From: Silene noctiflora
Lineage: Eukaryota; Streptophyta; Magnoliopsida; Caryophyllales; Caryophyllaceae
Length of the DNA: 20,557 nucleotides
Direction of reading: 5' to 3'
NCBI GenBank assembly: GCA_009801015.1
Contig: VHZZ01001130.1
Span: 122,127 to 142,683, forward strand
The notes beneath the pieces were generated by a model. It was not told where the DNA came from and did no database searches. It worked only from the letters and a program-made list of their open reading frames with translations. The position numbers and the translations under genes are program-made. Below, in pieces: positions 8,298 to 18,954 of this stretch. Position 1 is the stretch's first letter. Each line of letters begins with the position of its first letter.

Positions 8298-8568
8298 AAG
8301 CGATTAATGAATCCTGAAGGGTAGCGTTTGTTCATTCTGATAGTATATAACTGATACTACAGTCATCTATACAACCAGCCAACAACAAGTGCATAATGTA
8401 ACTGACTGTACCATCGATGCGTGAATAACCTCACGACTCAATAACAGTGTAGCTAATTGTCTACTTAGCATGTGAACAAGAGTAATCAAAGTGATAAGCA
8501 AATACAGTGTCATACTTAAACTGAATACAACACAACATGTGAAACAAGTATTAATAAACTTAGATTTT

Positions 8569-8734
8569 GAGGATACATTCACCCCAACCTTAACTTCAAT
8601 ACTGACCACGAGGTTACATTCGCCTCGATTGAGGTGACATTAATCTCAACTCAGGTGGCGTTTCCCATACTGAGGTGACTTTAACCTTAACTGAGGTAAA
8701 CTTAACCTCAACTAAGGTAACCTTCACCTTAACC
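8569..8734. repeat. 21-bp dyad repeat array
   Basis: About eight units of 20-21 bp (8569, 8590, 8610, 8631, 8652, 8672, 8693, 8714) follow GAGGTNACATTAACCTCAACT. Within each unit GAGGT and ACCTC form an inverted repeat. Degenerate units continue to 8825 and reappear at about 10426-10530, on the other side of the CACTA fragment. Confidence 0.8.
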
Positions 8735-9094
8735 ATAACCTCGTAAGGCTATGTTAACCCTAAGTGAAGTCATAGTAAATTCCCAATGAAGGTAGATTAA
8801 CTTCAATTAAGATTACATTAACCTTCACTACAACGAAAATAAGGAAGACTGACGGCCAAATTCCGTTAATAACAGCCTTTATCCTTCAGAAATGCGGATT
8901 CCTGACGTCTTTTTTTGTCAGAAACGTGCGTCACTACAATTCGTAATGAAAAAAGCCATCCTGATGGAATTTCCGTCAGAAATACGGATGGAAATATGAC
9001 GGCAAATCCATCACACGTATTCTCTCGATTTGGACTGAAAGTAAACAGACCTGGTGGAAAATCCGTTAGAAAAGTCAACCCTCTGTTTACTTCT

Positions 9095-9113
9095 CTGACG
9101 GATTTTCCGTCAG
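9095..9113. repeat. CACTA subterminal dyad, left-side example
   Basis: CTGACGGATTTTCCGTCAG is nearly a perfect inverted repeat. At least six diverged relatives occur between 8850 and 9205, several in the opposite arm order or with TTAG/GTCG substitutions. Confidence 0.85.
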
Positions 9114-9588
9114 GAAAGTTAGCCCTCTATTGACTATCCTGATGTATTTTCAGTCGGAAAAGTCAACAAAAAATTGACTTTCCCGATGGATTTTCCGTTA
9201 GGATTATTGAAGGTAGGGGCTGGAAACCACCGCTTGGTGCCCAACCATATTGCCCATTTGCATTGTTTGATATCCAAAATACACTACCAAAACCTGCAAT
9301 AAACGTATACAACTATCCACCCCGATGCGGGAATCCATTTTCATGTCGACTACAAGAGCGGGAATCAAGAGTACTCAACGAAATAATTATACAAAACCGA
9401 ACACGATTGTGAAAAAAAATTTAATTACATAGAATTTATTGTAAAATTCGTACGTCTTATTCAGATAAAAATAAGCAATGTCTTTTACATAAAAACTAAA
9501 ATGTTAGGCCAAGGTCATAAGTTTCTAACCTCAGGAGAAAGTATTAACATACTAACCTAAGATAAAGACAAACATAGACAATACTAAT

Positions 9589-10073
9589 CTAAAGGCGAAA
9601 AGGGAACACCACCTCCAAAGCCATGGTCGTCGTCCAAAAGTTGTCTCTACGGTGTGGTGTAGGGAAAGCTGAGCACCATCTCAGGGGAAGATATGCCTGC
9701 TTCTCAGCCCAAGCCTTTAGCATGGCTGACATTTGCTCTTGAGTGGTACGAACTCGTTCTTCAAGAGCTTCTTGTGCGGCTCGCTCACTTTATCGATCCA
9801 TCTCCATTATGCTCAATTGCTCTTTGAGTTGAATATTCGCATTTACGAATTAAGAAACCATGCTAGGTGCATACCACACGTCGGCCTTTTTCTCTCCGGT
9901 GCCGAATAGCCTCTACTTCTTGTCAAAGCCCTTGACTGCATTGTAGTACCATAGGAACTCGTCTGGAGCCTTTCTTGTGGGTGTTGGTTGATTCATCTGT
10001 TCCTTGAAAGCGGAACTTTGTCAAATTTTCTACTCGTCTAGAACCTCTCCAGTGGGCGTTGGTTGACTCCGTC
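9589..10073 (-). pseudogene. CACTA (Ptta/En/Spm type) transposase remnant
   Basis: One minus-strand frame from about 10000 to the TAG at 9591-9589 reads like the C-terminal part of plant En/Spm transposase-associated proteins: PTPTRKAPDEFLWYYNAVKG (about 9957-9925 for FLWYYNAVKGF), then RLFGTGEK, ADVWYAPSMVS, and a Glu/Gln-rich helix (RAAQEALEERVRTTQEQM) that is probably a coiled coil. In-frame stops interrupt it after DKK (9915-9913), after SMVS and after MEMDR. Upstream, 10032-10073 is a diverged second copy of 9957-9998, offset 75 bp, encoding PTPTGEVLDE. The protein would bind the subterminal repeats; this copy is dead. Confidence 0.7.
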
Positions 10074-10395
10074 AGATATACTCAAATTTCTCAGTTTCCT
10101 GACGGCTTTTCCATCGGGAAAGACAATAATATCTTGACGTTACTGACGGAATTTCCGTCAGATGTCAATGACTAGCATACATTCTAACACCATCAATATA
10201 AGAGTCACCTGACGGAAATTCCGTCAGTAAAAAGAAATTCCTGACGAATTTTCCGTAAGAAACTCATAGCGCCACTGTCAGTTTTTATCGCGCCATTTTA
10301 TCTAACGGATAATTTGTCAGGAATACATTTCCATCAGTTTCCCGAATTGTCTAACGGTTTATTTCCCCATCAGATTTCCTATCACTATAACGCAT

Positions 10396-10690
10396 AAACT
10401 TAGTAATGACAGATAAGACTCGAGGTTACAACATCGCAATGAGGTTACGTTAACCTTAAGTGAAGACACGGTAACTTCCCAATGAGGTTGTACTACCGTC
10501 AAGAAATGTCACATCAACCTCGACGTTTACCTCAACCATCAACGATGGTAGAACGAGTCATCAACAAATCTAGGGTTTTCAACCCTAAAGACAATGATAA
10601 ACCAACCCAATATCCCCATCAAGGAGTGGCCACAGTGGCACCAACCACCAGAGCTCTTTTGGCAGTGAGCGTAACAAACATTAGGGTTTT
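10396..10690. other. LTR-like non-coding DNA, right part
   Basis: This continues the host DNA of the CACTA insertion: 21-bp type units GAGGTTACGTTAACC recur at about 10440-10460, matching the block at 8750-8800 (TTAACCCTAAGTGAAG and CAATGA-type motifs). The rest contains two AGGGTTTT motifs. No credible gene; the open frame at 10482-10703 has no recognisable features. Confidence 0.5.
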
Positions 10691-12769
10691 TGTAATACCC
10701 TAGATTTTAGACGTGTACTCGACCAAATGAGGGAGGACACTCGTCCGAGTAAGCACCACTCGAACAATTGGTCGTGACCAATCATGATTTGGGTCTAAAC
10801 TTTGGCCTGCCAAGGTAGCACTCGGCTGAGTAAATTGTGTAATAGATCAAGTTGGGTCTACTCGACCGAGTGAGTATTTGTACTTGGTCGAGTTGGTTCA
10901 AAGACGAAAGTTTATGTGGCTTGCTTTATTTTAAGTTGTGAGCTTCCTTATTCTTTTCTCCTTTCAAGGCCAACCACTATTGAAACCTAAGTCCCCAAAA
11001 CCCTAACCACCCTTCTTCGTAATTAAAACACACTAAACACAAACTAGAGAGAGAAGGGTGGGAATCCAAGAAGATTCTTTACATCTAGACCCTTCTAGCC
11101 TTTCCATCTTCCATGTAAGTACCTTTAATCCATCTATGTTTCAATTATGCATGTTTTAAGTCTTAATTCTTCATGTAATTAGCGGTAGGGTCATGCTTAA
11201 GCACATAAGGTTAAGATTAATATAATTAATTGTAGATCTAAAAGTTTAGCATTTGGACAAATTCGTAAATTGATTGCTTGACTGATTTTGGGGCTGAAGA
11301 TGTTTATATTTTAAAAGTTTTAAGCATATACTAGGGTTTATTTCAAGTCTAGTTTATGCCTGCCAAATTTCGTACCCAATATTTTTACGGTTTGTCCTGG
11401 GTGACTTATTTATGGACATGTCGCCAAAAAGGCCGCGAATCTGCTTGTGTTGTGTAAAAGGGTTCGAAACTCTAACTTAGGAGTCTAAGCTATTTTGGGT
11501 ATTTTTCATAAATTTAATTTAGATTGTCTACATTATGTTAGGATTTTTTTTTGCTCAAAAATGAATGGTTAAACCCGTTTTATAAGCAAATACTTTTTAT
11601 GGGACGAATTATGCCAGTCGTTGGAAATCTACCTAAAAAATCGTAAAAGGTTTAGAATTTGGGAAAATAGCATGGCTGATGATTTATAGCTAAGAGTCTT
11701 AGGGTCCCGATCCAATTGGCCTTGTTTCGTTTCGATTTTTTTTTTAATTAATTATGAATTTTATAGTAAGCCTGTTCTGGTTTGGAAAGTCATAAAAGCC
11801 AAGTCTAGTCTTTAAAGTTAGAATTACTTACAAGTCGTGATGAGTTTAGGTGTGGACATGATTGGTTGATTGAGCAAGTAATAATTATAGATAACCAAGT
11901 GGTGTAGGTACCGGATGTGCAAGAGATCAGTTTTGTTTGCTTGGTTCTTGTTTGTGGAGCACTTGTGCTTGTTGGTAGCTTCGGAGAATTGCTAAAAGGT
12001 AGGGTTTCTCTACTCGGTCTTGGTAATATAGATGTTTACTCATGTGTTTGTTGTTCTGAATTTCATGGTAGTAGTAGAATTGCATTATAACATGATTAAT
12101 GGTTAATTAAGGTTGGTTTCATATCATTATTGGGATTGCAATATAATATGATTTGGGTAATAGTTGTTGGGCTCATAATGTTGTGAAAGTGCATTATAAC
12201 ATAAGATTTAGTCATCTTGTATCCGAGCGTTGTGGTGGTTGTTGGTGAATTGGATTGTGACATACTTGAAATTCATTGTACATGAAAAAGTTGCATACTA
12301 GGTAACCTTTATGCGTGAGAAATGTCATACTTGGTGTATACATATTGTGTCACTTGTGGATGTTGGTCGTTGTTGGTGGAGATTGGTGGTGTTGGACTCG
12401 TGTTGTGTGGTTGTAGAAGAGACGTAAACCAGTTTGGGAAATCGTCTTACGCTTGGGTCGCGTCTTGAAGTTTCACACTCAAAGAGGGACATGCAAGTTT
12501 ATGGCTTAAGTATGGAGGAACTCGTGTGGTGTCACGACGTCTGGCAGGGGCCCGGTTAGCGCCCAGACTCAGTAATTTGGGTGCGTCCAGCGTACCTGTT
12601 TTAAGGACTGCGGTCCAGCTTTTTGGTGGCGGTGTTGTGATGCCGTCACCGGGATCAGTTGGAGATGGTGTGGTGGTTGGTGGTGGCTTGTGACTTGTGT
12701 ACTTCACTCTTGCTTTTCATAGCTTCATATTGCATTTAATACATTTACTTTCGTTTCTTATAGTGAACA
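10691..12769 (+). repeat. Plus-strand gypsy LTR, 3' end cut by the chromovirus insertion
   Basis: It starts TGTAATACCC at 10691 and carries dyads of the ACTCGACCGAGT family at about 10712-10890, a donor-like GTAAGT at 11115-11120, and blocks matching the LTR at 3658-6029 (11396-11452, about 11570-11640, about 11700-11790). The far part is GT-rich (about 12230-12420) and then GC-richer (12520-12680). There is no gene. The chromovirus LTR starts at 12770, so the last part with the GNRA hairpin should lie beyond the window. The five bases before the junction are GAACA. Confidence 0.7.
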
Positions 12770-12834
12770 TATAACACCCCTATCTACCAAAGTGCCTTAC
12801 CAAGACCTACCTTAGCACACGGGAGCGTTACCAT

Positions 12835-12848
12835 CTCGGTTGCCCGAG
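12835..12848 (-). other. GNRA-tetraloop hairpin, chromovirus LTR
   Basis: Sense reading is CTCGG-GCAA-CCGAG, the same stem as at 2474-2487 with a different GNRA loop. Confidence 0.7.
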
Positions 12849-13367
12849 GTAAATCATATCAAATACACTATAAAAAAACGTTTATTAAAGTAATATAAAG
12901 TTTACAAGGTCAAAATACCTAATCCAAAATTGAAATACAACTTGACCACTAAAGTGTAAAGCCTACTAAATGAAAAGTGGAAGCTAAAAGAAACTGTTGG
13001 ACTCAGCGGCGTCCCATCCATGTCGCACAAAAGCTCAAACATCCAAACCTGCTAAACACCCGCTCACCATTCCCCAATGGATCACATCAGGTTTGGAAAA
13101 ATCCAAAGGGTCATCCAACCATACAATCAATCATAAACATCCATATCATATAAACCAATCCAATAATTTCCTGAACGATTAATCATCTCCAACTCCAAGA
13201 ACTAGTGTCTGAACCGCAGCCCGGACACGACTACACCTACAGTGAGTACCCCTGCCAGGTTACCCATCACAATAGCTAACCCTCCCCAGCCAGTGGTAGA
13301 CCGCAGCCTAGTCACCTAAAGCCCCGCTCATCGTAACGAGTAAACCCAGATCATTAATATTCACATC

Positions 13368-13393
13368 CCCCTTGTGATGAGAGTCACAAGGGG
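13368..13393. other. mid-LTR hairpin, copy 2
   Basis: CCCCTTGTGA (13368-13377) and TCACAAGGGG (13384-13393) pair perfectly over 10 bp with a 6-base loop. It is preceded by the shared TTAAT..CACATC block. Confidence 0.75.
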
Positions 13394-13880
13394 TGAACAT
13401 TGGGGTGAAGACTATCTCCCAACAATGGCTCCACAAACAACACTATTAATGTCATTAATATCATAATAAGTCAATACCAATGATAATCACACAATGCCAC
13501 TACAACTTATAACCAATCATACAGAAGAATTGAGTAGGGAAACCCTACCTGACTAGCAAATCCGATCAACAAGGGAACAAAGGCGAGCTAGAACTGCTCC
13601 TCTAAGAAATCGTCACCTAACATTCATGCACAACAATACTAGCATCAAGATAAATCCCTAATTAACACACTCCCCTTAATTACTCATATTAGGGTTTAAT
13701 TAATCTTAACAAAAGCAATCAAAACTAACTAGAGATGGTAGGTACTTACTAATGCAGTATCTCATGGAATTACGGACTCCAAAAGTTTAACAATCCACAC
13801 AAAAGATGCTAAAAGATGAGTAGGGAGAAGATTAAAATTGTTTCTAGGTTTTAGAAACTTATTAACGAAGGGATTAGTGA

Positions 13881-13888
13881 TATATATA
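13881..13888 (-). promoter_or_regulatory. TATA-like run of the chromovirus LTR
   Basis: TATATATA lies just downstream (minus strand) of the dyad cluster, the same relation as in the LTR at 2411-3657. Confidence 0.45.
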
Positions 13889-13935
13889 ACACCCTTATCA
13901 TTATAATCAAACCGCGTCAATCACCTGAAACAGAC

Positions 13936-14072
13936 CGGACACTCGGTCGAGTACGCGATACTCGACCGAGTACTACAACAACTAGGTCGAGTGGCTCCTA
14001 GGGAGAAGCCTGACCAAACACCCAACAAACGTACTCGGTCGAGTGCAGCCTACTTGACCGAGTACCTGACGT
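13936..14072. repeat. U3 dyad cluster of the chromovirus LTR
   Basis: At least five copies of ACTCGGTCGAGT or its AC-centred form occur here, two of them with one altered arm base. Position upstream of the TATA-like run matches the other LTRs. Confidence 0.85.
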
Positions 14073-14093
14073 CCAGAACTGAGTAGTATTACA

Positions 14094-14108
14094 GTCTTCC
14101 CTCCTTAA
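14094..14108 (-). other. polypurine tract of the chromovirus
   Basis: The minus strand reads TTAAGGAGGGAAGAC directly before the LTR start TGTAATA. This is where plus-strand DNA synthesis would be primed, and it confirms the 3' LTR call. Confidence 0.88.
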
Positions 14109-14314
14109 AAACGAATTTCGTCCTCGAAGTTGACACTCATATTTGCTTAACATAAACACCACTCCTACCCATATTCAACACAACCCGAAACAACACCAAC
14201 TAAACCAACACATGACCTAAAAGATGAACAAGTATCCCAAAACATGACAAATATCCACCTCAAAGTGTCCCAAAAACGCATGCGATCATCTCCTACACCC
14301 TTAATAGAGAGAGG

Positions 14315-14700
14315 TTATGACCCCGTAACCAAACATACCTGATCAAAGAGTAGTGGATAACGCTCTTTCATTGCTTCTTCCGATTCACATGTAACTTCTT
14401 CAACATTATGGTTAGACCATAACACCTTAAGAAATGTAGTCTCCCAATTTCTTGTCTTTCGCACCTTGCGATCCAAAATCTCTTTAGACATCTCCACATA
14501 CGTAAGTGCTTCATCCAGCTCAATGTACTTAACCTCTAATACATAAGAAGAGTCACTCACATACTTCCGGAGTTTCGATACATGAAACCCATTATGCACT
14601 CGATTAAGAGTTGGTGGCAAAGCTAGTCGATAAGCCAATTCACCTACCCGATCCAATATCTAATAAGGCCCTATGAACTTCTGCGTCAACTTCCCTTGCT
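14315..14700 (-). pseudogene. chromovirus integrase C-terminus and chromodomain (fossil)
   Basis: The minus strand shows the GPY-type region leading to RLALPPTLNRVHNGFHVSKL, then a chromodomain-type tail (EILDRKVRKTRNWETTFLKV, then a VLWSNHNVEE segment). In chromoviruses this tail guides integration to particular chromatin. It follows the integrase core and precedes the 3' LTR by about 220 bp. The copy is a fossil. Confidence 0.8.
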
Positions 14701-15740
14701 TGCTAAACCTCATGACTCCACGTATAGGTGATAGTTTCAAAAGAAACTTGTCACCCAACTGGAATTCAATATCCCTGGGATATAAATCCGCATAGCTCTT
14801 TTGCCGATCCTGGGCCCCCTTCATATTTTGTCGAATCAAATGCACTTGTTCAATCATATCTTGCACCATTTGTGGTCCCAAAATCACGGCTTCAGCGCTA
14901 TCATCCCAACATACGAGACTCCTACACCTCCTCCCATAAAGTGCCTTGAATGGCGTCATCCCAATACTCGTGTGATAACTGTTGTTATAAGATAATTAAA
15001 TCAAATCTAGACGATTCTCCTACCTAGCACCAAATTCCATCACACAGGCCCGTAATATATCCTCCAAGGTCTTAATTGTCCTCTCAGTTTGCCCATCTAT
15101 CATACGGTGAAACGTTGTGCTTATCTTTAAAGTATTTCCCATGAGTTCTTGCAACTCATTCCAAAACCGAGAAATAAACCTCGCATCACGATCTGACACA
15201 ATATCCTTTGGTACCCCCATGTAGTCGTACCACATTTTTCGTCAGACGAACGACAATCACCCATATCATGTTATTACCCTGCTGAGTCCTCGGTAACCCC
15301 ACAATAAAGTCGATGGATATCGACTCCCATTTCCACTTAGGTATCTCGAGTGACCGAATCTTACCTTGCGGTTTCTGATGCTCCCCTTTGACTCTCTGAC
15401 AAGTCAAACATATAACTACGAACTCAGCTACCTTTCTCTTTGTCTCGGGCCACCAAAAAGTCTTCTTCAAATCCTTATATAGCTTGTCACTTCCCGGATG
15501 CACTGAATAAGGCGTGCAATGAGCCTTAGTCATAATCACTATTTTCAACTCAGCATGATCTGGTACACACCACCTCCCATAAAATCGAACACTCCCATCT
15601 TCATGTATACAAAACCTCAAAGTAATACCCTTTTCCACCCCTTCCCTGCATTCACAAATCTTAGGATCAAGAACTTTATTCCTTTTAATGTCATCATGAA
15701 GTTCGGGCTTTATAGTCAAATCACAAAAGGCCTCTCCCTT
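14660..15740 (-). pseudogene. chromovirus integrase (fossil)
   Basis: Minus-strand segments show the HHCC zinc-binding region (about 15540-15390), the start of the catalytic core (SISIDFIVGLPRTQQGNNMI, near 15270-15330), the later core (DIVSDRDARFISRFW near 15160-15205; DGQTERTIKTLED near 15060-15100) and the TPFKALYGRRCRS segment near 14920-14960. Integrase would insert the element cDNA. Sequence is recognisably Tekay-like. The gene is broken in several places. Confidence 0.85.
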
Positions 15741-16604
15741 GCGAATCATGTGAATCCCCATCTTTGTCTCTCATCTTTTAACTTCATCAAAGACATGGCA
15801 GTGCACAATGAATGCACACTCTCACTACTTAAAGCATCAACAACCACATTAGCATTCTCCTCATGGTAGATAATTTCTATATCATAATCACCAATTAGCT
15901 CCACCCATGTTCTTTGACACATATTCAACTCCTTTTGAGTGTAGATGTACTTCAAGCTCTTATGATCGGAAAACACCTTAAAGGTTGCCCCATATAAGTG
16001 ATGCCTCCAAATCTTTAGAGCAAACACAACTGCACCCAACTCTAGATCGTGAGTAGGATAGTTCTCTTCATAAGACTTCAATTGCCTCGAAGCATAAGCA
16101 ATCACCTTCCTATGTTGCATTAAAACACACCCCAAACAATTTTCCGAGGAATCGTTATAAACCTCGAAGGTTTCACTTCCCTCTGGAAAAGTTAAGACGG
16201 GAGCTGTGGTCAAACGTTTCTTTAATATTTGGAAAACCAGCCTCAAATGCTCCTCAAGTTCCTCCTTTGTCTTGGAAAAGACTAAGATATCATCGATGAA
16301 GACCACCAAGAATCTATCCAAGAACAGGCTGAAAACCCAGTTCATGAGATCTATAAACACCGTTGGCGCATTGGTCAACCCGAAAGGCATCACCACGTAC
16401 TTGTAGTGACCATATCTCGACCAGAAAGCTGTCTTAGGGATATTGTCATCCCTAATTCTCAACTGATGGTACCCTAATGGTACCCAGGCACCACTTAACT
16501 GGTCGAAAAATCATCAATCCTAGGCAAAGAATATCAATTCTTCACGGATGGTTCAGCTCCCTGTAGTCTTTGCATAACCCCATGATACCGTCTTTATGAA
16601 GGTA
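15740..16604 (-). pseudogene. chromovirus reverse transcriptase and RNase H (fossil)
   Basis: The minus strand carries RT motifs [12 protein letters not shown] (near 16370-16405) and [11 protein letters not shown] (near 16270-16305), then the RNase H region with [25 protein letters not shown] and [12 protein letters not shown] (about 16160-15990) and NVVVDALS near 15830-15855. The RT N-terminal part stops at about 16604 where copia LTR sequence starts. It would copy element RNA into DNA. Broken and partial. Confidence 0.88.
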
Positions 16605-17898
16605 CTAGACCCCTAATTAGACACCTCTAATTAGTTACCAGAATTACTTGTTAATTTAGTTTTAATGATCTAGTTACATGCATGTTTATAAGATGACTTA
16701 AAAATGCTAAAAAAGAGACTTTTCCTTACATTGCTTAAGGAAAAATTGGGCACAATACAAGGACTCCTTCCTTGTGTTCTTCTTGTGCTAAAAAAACTCA
16801 AGGATGATCCTCCAACCTTCAAGTTTCCATAGTAGGAAACCTCCTCTTGGTGGCACCCAAGATTAACCCAAATATCCCTAATATTACTAACTAGGTAGTA
16901 TTAGAAATGTATATATATTATGTAATATTATTACTTTAATAATATTAGATGATATATAATATATTTGTTAATTTTATTTGATGATGATCTTGATCAACTA
17001 TTGATCAAAAAGGAGGAAGCAGATGAAGAAATGAAGAAAATTAATGGTGTTTTTACACCCTCTTTGGCCGGCCTCTATAGGCTTTTTTAAGAGATATTTT
17101 TCCTTAAAAATTCATCCTCATATGTGTGTCATGTGAGGGGTATTTATANAAGTTGAAATGTAAAGAAATGAATAAACATTTCTTTGTGGGTGTTGCCACA
17201 TGTAATAACCCTTCTCTCATACAAGTGTCCACCCACATGTAAATTTCGGTCCATTTCGATTTCCGAAATTTGTCTCACAAATGTTTATAAGACTTATATT
17301 TAATTATCTTATATAATTAAATATTAATTTAATTAATTATTTAACACATAAATAATACTAATTAAATATTAATCTACACTTAACTATTAAGTGACATTTT
17401 ACCATTTTATCAATATAAAATGTGTCTTATAATAATTAATTAGTTAATNTTACAACCTCTTGTAAATATTATTAACTAATTACCTCCGCTTCACAATATA
17501 CACACATAACGTAATAATTTAGTTAATTAACTATTAATTACTAAATTCCATCTATTTATTAATCAATTATCATATAGTTGAATAATAAATTCCCTTGGCC
17601 CGAGTTCATAACTCGTCATCAAACAATAAATTCACTTCACTTAATAAAAGTCAATTTATACAAGTTACTAATTATAAAATATCTTATACGAATAATTAGT
17701 CATTTCATTTGGGCATCATCCTATAGGTGTGACTGAAAAGGGATCAGTTAATCACCGCCGTCTTACGACAGTAACTTCAAACTCTAGTCAGCCGAGCGTT
17801 ACCGATTTACGTTGATCAACTGAAAAATATAATATCCCTGATATTCCTTTTATGATTTATTATGTAGACGCACTATTGAGGAGGACACTACTCCAACA
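16605..17898 (-). repeat. 3' LTR of the copia element
   Basis: On the minus strand the LTR starts TGTTGGAGTAG at 17898, directly after the polypurine tract. It is very AT-rich (about 16900-17700) and has no coding frame. The other edge, near 16605, is placed where chromovirus RT sequence stops; I could not fix its exact last base. Two N bases lie in it (17149, 17449). Confidence 0.75.
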
Positions 17899-17909
17899 AT
17901 CTCCCACTT
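17899..17909 (-). other. polypurine tract of the copia element
   Basis: The minus strand reads AAGTGGGAGAT immediately before the LTR start TGTTGGAG, the classic plant copia PPT-LTR junction. Confidence 0.88.
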
Positions 17910-18688
17910 GTCTGACACAAGTGTGCGCTAACAATTCTCTTGTCCCTTAAATCTCCCACTCAATGCAAGGTGTCTTTCTGGTCGTACTTGCACACGATCA
18001 TATCATGAGTGGTTTTCTCGATCTGGAGAAAGACTGTCTGACCGGATAATCTACTATAGCTCTCATCCGAGCGTGGCCATGCATTTCTAGTCACATCTCC
18101 TCGAGTGGCCTTGAGATATTAAACCCTGGCAAGGGTGGACAATTATGTTGACCTATTTTCTTCGTTCGATACAGATCACAATGACCAGGTAACTGTCCAT
18201 CAGCCTCCTTTTACGGCGCGACCTATGACAAAACCAAAGCCACCAGAAACCTATACCAACTTAGATAAATAGTCGCAAGTCTAAAGGATTGACTCAAAGG
18301 AATAAATAGAAATCCTTGCCACGACCAGGCAATATGAGGACTCTATAAATGCTCACTGTCCGACAAAGTGTCACCACATTCTGCCGATGTAATCGACCAG
18401 TCATCTCTATGACCCAATGGTGGTTGAACACACCATCAATCGACTTACAATATAGTCACTCTAAGACGTCACCTCATTAAGTAACTAGGGACCAAAATAA
18501 ATTGTTAATCCAGTTCACTTTTATAGAATTCAAGGTTGTCAATACAACCTATTCGGATAAAACAAGGTATTTAAATTCAGATAAAACTGAAAAGCTAGAT
18601 TTTATACATTATAAAAACTCAAACGATAAATGTGATTATCATATAAGAAATAATTAATAAAGTATCTAATTATTTCATATCTCATAAT
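17910..18688 (-). other. copia 3' untranslated part
   Basis: About 780 bp between the end of the polyprotein and the polypurine tract. It contains a second CTCCCACT-type motif (about 17952-17960). No gene seen. Confidence 0.6.
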
Positions 18689-18871
18689 CTACAATAATTC
18701 TGGCACTCTCCTCAATCCCATAAAAACTACATGACCATTATGCTTAGCCTGCGATAAAGGCTTGGTTAAAGGATCTGCAATATTTGCATATGTCCCAACC
18801 TTACAAATCGCTATTTCCTTCCTTTCAATATAATCTCTAATTACATAAAATTTTCTTTGTACATGTCTAGA
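18689..18871 (-). pseudogene. copia RNase H C-terminal end (fossil)
   Basis: The minus strand encodes the end of the copia polyprotein: a SRHVQRKFYVIRDYIERKEI segment, then IADPLTKPLSQAKHNGHV, and the terminal stretch. It is separated from the upstream RNase H segment by the solo LTR. RNase H would remove RNA from the cDNA hybrid. Confidence 0.85.
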
Positions 18872-18876
18872 CTTAT
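18872..18876. repeat. target-site duplication, left copy (CTTAT)
   Basis: CTTAT directly precedes the LTR start TGTAACACCC and matches 20080-20084. Confidence 0.92.
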
Positions 18877-18940
18877 TGTAACACCCCCACATACTAAGGT
18901 GCCTTACCAAGGTCACCCTAACATATGGAGACGCTACCAT

Positions 18941-18954
18941 CTCGGTTACCCGAG
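18941..18954 (-). other. GNRA-tetraloop hairpin, solo LTR
   Basis: Sense reading is CTCGG-GTAA-CCGAG: same stem, a third GNRA loop variant. Confidence 0.7.

Larger units (their letters stand above)
7563..8825. repeat. LTR-like non-coding DNA, left part
   Basis: The stretch starts TGTAACAACCCGG, a common start for plant gypsy LTRs, but I find no PBS or polypurine tract beside it and no matching second copy, so the call is tentative. It holds an imperfect hairpin at 7832-7853 (GGGAG/CTCCC with an AAC/GTT extension), a 30-bp minisatellite (8121-8297) and the 21-bp dyad array (8569-8734 and onward). It appears to continue after the CACTA insertion at about 10400, because the same 21-bp type repeats resume there. 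Confidence 0.4.
8826..10395 (-). mobile_element. Degenerate non-autonomous CACTA (En/Spm) element
   Basis: The left end reads CACTACAACG at 8826, the CACTA-type terminus. Both subterminal zones (about 8850-9205 and 10065-10380) are packed with the dyad CTGACGGAATTTCCGTCAG and variants, for example 9095-9113, 10143-10161 and 10209-10227; such arrays are the transposase-binding regions of CACTA elements. The middle holds a minus-strand transposase remnant. The right terminus is odd: instead of the inverted end, CACTATAACG (10383-10392) appears in the same orientation as the left end. I cannot assign a clean 3-bp target duplication. The element interrupts the 21-bp repeat array. Confidence 0.75.
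12770..14093 (-). repeat. 3' LTR of the chromovirus
   Basis: About 1324 bp, from TATAACACCCC at 12770 (a decayed TGTAACACC start) to TATTACA ending at 14093. The inner edge is fixed by the adjoining polypurine tract. On the minus strand it shows a dyad-rich U3 (13936-14072), a TATA-like run at 13881-13888, a donor-like site at 13744-13749, the mid-LTR hairpin at 13368-13393 and the GNRA hairpin at 12835-12848. Confidence 0.88.
12770..16604 (-). mobile_element. Tekay-like Ty3/gypsy chromovirus, 3' part (fossil)
   Basis: On the minus strand the order is reverse transcriptase, RNase H, integrase, chromodomain-type C-terminus, polypurine tract, 3' LTR. This is the Ty3/gypsy order, and the integrase and C-terminal sequence look like the Tekay chromovirus lineage. 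The element ends abruptly within the reverse transcriptase near 16604, where a copia LTR begins; the missing gag, protease and 5' LTR are expected to the right, outside the window. The coding part has at least half a dozen breaks. Confidence 0.9.

Noticed and set aside
12447-12707. 86-codon Pro/Thr-rich minus-strand open frame
   Set aside because: It lies in the GC-richer tail of the plus-strand LTR, is low complexity and has no recognisable domain.
3658-12769. The two plus-strand LTRs as the two ends of one element
   Set aside because: They are too diverged in U3, no gag-pol, PBS or polypurine tract lies between them, and LINE, LTR-like and CACTA sequences fill the gap.
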